Under the pieces are notes generated by a model. The model was not told the origin of the DNA. It saw only the letters and a list, made by a program, of their open reading frames with translations, and did not search any database. Source: Trema orientale (taxonomy: Eukaryota > Streptophyta > Magnoliopsida > Rosales > Cannabaceae). From it: DNA of 64,000 bases. The stretch's first letter is position 1; the number at the start of each line of letters is the position of its first letter. The translations under genes and the position numbers were made by a program. Of the stretch, positions 47,445 through 64,000 are shown piece after piece. The DNA lies in assembly GCA_002914845.1 (NCBI GenBank), contig JXTC01000022.1, forward strand, positions 691,966 to 755,965. Direction: 5' to 3'.

Positions 47445-48346
47445 TGTGAAATTTACTTAGTCTTGAAAGTTATAAAATAACACGTGCATGACACAACTTG
47501 TATGCAAATTAAGAATTTCATTACAGAGTATTTGAAAATGAGTAACCATTGTACTAATTTTATAAGATAAGTTTTAATGGTAATTATTAGTCTGTCGGAG
47601 CTGAGTAGGTTAATCTGTTGATGCAGACTCTCCCGTTGAAGCGGGATTTACGGATCTTATGATGTGTCTCATACTCTCATTGAAGCAGGACAATATTAGC
47701 GTGGTGTAGGATGCCCCTTTGATGAGGGAAGGAGTTTTTAAAACCCTCACACGACGGTCGCATCTTATTTTACTCTTGGCCAGAGTTTCCGTCTAATGTT
47801 ATCAGCCTATCGACTTATGGGACTTGCAATGTACTAAGGGGCCCAACTATGAATATTTTTAAAGAAAATGCATGGACTCAAATATTTAAGAAAGAAAAGT
47901 ATACAATGGGAACATGATGAGATTTTAAAGTATACATAAGCATGCATAGTTTTTACTTACTGAGCTTTAGCTCATTTTAGTCTTGTGATGCAGATGAGGG
48001 GGCACACTTTAGTATCGAGTACCTGGTTGCCTGGCCTGCCTTTTGTCGCCATGATCATACAGATGTGGACGAGCTTGACCTGTGGACGACATTTTTGTTT
48101 TGAGATATTTTGGTGTAATGTAAATACTACTACTGATGGCAAAATAGACGGGTGAAAATCTTTTTTGATTATACATTTTGTAAAGACACCTTTAACAAGA
48201 AATGCCATGCAGTTGCTTTTGTTTAAAGGGTTTGGAAAGCTTAAATTTGCCCACTTTTTTTATAAAACTAAAGATAATATTTAAGAAAGAATAATACTTA
48301 ATAGTTTGACTGTATATGACAGTATAGTTAAACTAGGAGTGTTACA
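47445..48346 (+). repeat. Gypsy (chromovirus-like) solo LTR or LTR fragment
   Basis: About 900 bp, starting TGTGAAATTT and ending GGAGTGTTACA, the terminus usual for Del/Tekay-type chromovirus LTRs. It contains the typical TTACTTACTGAGCTTTAGCTC block (47950-47975). Flanking bases (TATAT on the left, ATATG on the right) give at best a partial target duplication. It abuts the truncated end of the Copia element. Confidence 0.6.
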
Positions 48347-49080
48347 ATATGCTATTTTAGACTATATCCATAACTATGTGGAGAAGAATGAAGATAGAAG
48401 ATAGGAAAATGATAAGTTTGACAGCGTTATAAGATATGAGAACGAGGTTTTGTGTGAGTATGGAGTACTATAATTCTCGGATTGACTGAGATTTTTAGTC
48501 GAAAGAGAGAGATGTTATGTGCGAGAGAGAGATTTAGATTAATTAAAGGTGATGAACATAGTTTTTTCTTAGCATTTTTAAGGGTAATTTTGTCTACAAG
48601 CATATTTTTTCAGAGAGTTTTTAAACTGAGCATATACACCAAAATATGCCTATTTTCGTGCATATTTTACCTAATTTCTCTTTTAGAGTTTTTTTGTGAG
48701 AGACTGAGGTTGGTGGCGGCTGGACTTGAGAAATGAAAAGGCAGAACAATTTTATGTTAGGATAGGGTTTCAAGATTTTTAATTGTATATAAAAATATAT
48801 GAAATGTATGAAATTTAACATGTAAAATGTGCAACTCCTTCGGCTAGGTCGGCTTGTATCGGCTTGTGAGGCCCATAACCCGCAGACCGACTAAAAGAAA
48901 GGTGGGCCTGGCATTTTCAACCCAACCCAACCCAACCTAATAGAAGCCTGTAACCCGTTAAATTCGGCCTGGTTAGGTTAGGTTGGTCGGATTGGTCGGC
49001 TCAGTAACATACCCTTTTAGAATAAATTAGGTGAATACCACTTTTTTTCCTCATTAATGAAATCTACCACCATACCACTT
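48347..49080. other. Intergenic; GGTTGG-type short repeats
   Basis: No exon is visible. At 48925-48942 CCCAACCCAACCCAACC occurs, and at 48972-49001 GGTTAGGTTAGGTTGGTCGG, roughly its complement. The two could pair as a small hairpin. The pattern is known from dispersed plant repeats and is not the plant telomere repeat TTTAGGG. Confidence 0.5.
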
Positions 49081-49087
49081 TTTTAAA

Positions 49088-49218
49088 TGAATTCTTGATG
49101 AGTTCTTGACGAATTCTTGACAATCTTTACGAATTCTTGACAGATTCTTGACGTCAGTAGTAATTTTGACAGATTCTTGATGGATTCTTGAAGGATTCTT
49201 GATGAATTCTTGACAGAT
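49088..49218 (+). repeat. Minisatellite of GAATTCTTGA/GATTCTTGA units
   Basis: About nine to ten degenerate units of 10-15 bp built on GA(A)TTCTTGACA or GATTCTTGATG, some with inserted bases. It lies about 300 bp upstream of the start codon of the beta-galactosidase gene. Confidence 0.8.
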
Positions 49219-49521
49219 TTTTTACTAATTCCCTCCCAAAAGTGGTAGAATCTAATAGTGGTAGTAAATTTAGTTAAATATTTGAAAAAAATGGTAATTG
49301 TCTACTTAACCCACATTTTTAAACACCCCTAATAAGAAGAAGGAAAAAAAAAAGGAAAAAAAAGAAAAGAAACACACGTGCGTAGGAGGAGTGATGTGGT
49401 GATCCACATTACATACCACAACATCATATCAGCCTTGAATCCATTGATTGTATTCCATTGATGCTATTATTGACTCTCTCTCTTTTGGGTTTGGCAGTCT
49501 CTGAAATCGAATCGGTACTCG
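49219..49521 (+). promoter_or_regulatory. Promoter and leader region of the beta-galactosidase gene
   Basis: This 300-bp stretch between the minisatellite and the ATG must contain the core promoter and leader if the gene is expressed. It has an A-rich tract (49342-49371) and a pyrimidine-rich CTCTCTCTC stretch (49475-49483) before the ATG. I see no clear TATA box. Confidence 0.4.
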
Positions 49522-62844
<13,323 letters not shown>

Positions 62845-64000
62845 GTAACTTCCACTATATATTTCAAGAATAATTTTTTTCAGTACGTGTAAGTAGTTTT
62901 TAGAAATTTTTAGCCTACCAGTAATGCTTGATTTTTGCACTCTGTTTGGGTTAAATTCCTGAAGTGTCTTTAAATAAGATTAGACCAAGCAAGTTAGTAT
63001 AAAAGAACAGTGTTTAAGTGTAAATGAGGGGATTCCTAGATTGCCATAATTATTATTAGAAATGGGGCAGTAGTTCATACTGCCACTTACCTTTCATTTT
63101 AATCCTAAATAACCTCTCTAGTACTGGGGATAGAAAGAGTTTTGCATGCTTATAGCCTTTGTGAGAAGCCCCTGTTTTCAGAACACTAAGAAACCACGAA
63201 ACAAGGCTGGGAATCAGCTCTGGAACATGGTTTTTAAGTTGAAACCAGACAGGTGGCAGCAGAAAAGCCACCTGTCCAGCCGGAAGAACAAAAATCCTAG
63301 GAGCAATCTAGGAGTTCTTGATCCTAGAAGGCCTCCATTGGCTGGTTTTAACCTAGACCATGCTAAATCTATGAATTGGAAATGCAAGTACAGAAAGAAT
63401 ATTAACTTCTCTCTGTGTCTTAGGAAGTTTCCTTAGCAACTAAGTTCAAGGGGAGCTTTAGCCTATGAATAGGAAGCCTCCTAACCCATCCACTCCAGCC
63501 CAATGTCAGCCGTTTCTCTCTCTCTCTCTGCGCCACTTCCTGTTTTCTCTATGCAGATTCAAAACCAGCTATCAGTCTAAGCTTTTTTCTAGTTGACATT
63601 TATTTAGGTATTTAATATGAATTTAAATATATCTTTAAATTTGTACTTCAGTTGAAAAGTGTTTTTCATATCCTCTATGATGTTTGATTACACATTGTGC
63701 TGCTTGTGCATGTCGTTCTCCAGCTTGTAATTGTTCTGCTATTCTGCTTTCGATTTGTATCCATGTACTGTTTTCACAGTAAACATTAGTTCCTAATTAT
63801 CGTTTAAAAAAAAGAAAAAGTAGTTTACTGAGTTTTGAGAGTCGACTATCATATTCATATTTTATAATATATTTTGGAAAAGGCAATATTTTATTTGACT
63901 CTTTTATTTTATAAATCGAATGAAAATGATTTAATCCTAAACTGGTTTTCCCTTGCAATGGTTACTTGGCTGTTTCGTATGATATGGTTTTCATTCATTT
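62845..64000 (+). other. Last visible intron of the beta-galactosidase gene
   Basis: A donor (gtaact) follows exon 16, and no downstream exon with the expected family C-terminus is visible before the window ends. The first 200 and the last 400 bases hold nothing recognised. Confidence 0.6.
63150..63560. repeat. Intronic dispersed repeat, copy 2
   Basis: Shares ordered blocks with 32750-33180: GAAACCAGACAGGTGGCA, GCCACCTG, GGAAATGCAA and CCTATGAATAGGAAGC, then pyrimidine-rich sequence. No open frame of interest; probably an LTR or TRIM-derived family. Confidence 0.55.

Overview
The window is AT-rich plant nuclear DNA. Split genes have plant-type GT-AG introns, some of them kilobases long, and there are Copia, Gypsy, Helitron, LINE and MITE-like remnants throughout. 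A eudicot is likely; the sequence alone does not fix the species. Nothing looks bacterial, organellar or CRISPR-like.

Layout. About 0.9-8.2 kb (+) holds scattered exons of a gene I cannot name; its intron carries a small antisense Copia element (4279-7742) with two LTRs, a tRNA-iMet primer site, a polypurine tract and a TTAAT target duplication. From 8.3 to 9.7 kb lie broken Copia pieces. From 9758 to 12741 is a large imperfect palindrome whose two arms each carry a decayed copy of an IRE1-like kinase/KEN-RNase gene; a MITE sits in the left arm only. A PPR pseudogene (16.1-16.8 kb), an inverted decayed copy of a small gene (17.2-17.8 kb), a possible orphan first exon (18.3 kb) and a Gypsy integrase fragment (19.3-20.1 kb) follow. 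Two more copies of the small gene stand in tandem at 24.1-25.7 kb. From 26.4 to 30.5 kb there are Gypsy and Copia LTR-like remains.

At 30.5-36.9 kb (-), with a possible promoter near 39.1 kb, is a better preserved IRE1-like gene. Its splice phases agree across six exons, but the kinase motifs are degenerate and the RNase active-site motif is not visible. From 39.1 to 49.0 kb the DNA is repeat-dominated: a non-autonomous Helitron (40478-41245), a 62-bp tandem duplication, a 5'-truncated Copia on the minus strand split by a probable solo LTR with ATATC target duplications, and a Gypsy LTR.

From 49522 to beyond the right edge (last exon seen ends at 62844) is a plant LacZ-type glycoside hydrolase family 2 beta-galactosidase. 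Sixteen exons give about 1060 residues with both catalytic glutamates; the final C-terminal exon or exons lie outside the window.

The most unusual material is the trio of IRE1-like sequences: one near-intact but catalytically eroded gene, and two pseudogene copies facing each other in a hairpin-forming palindrome 18-20 kb away. This is a natural candidate for a small-RNA source acting on the gene family.
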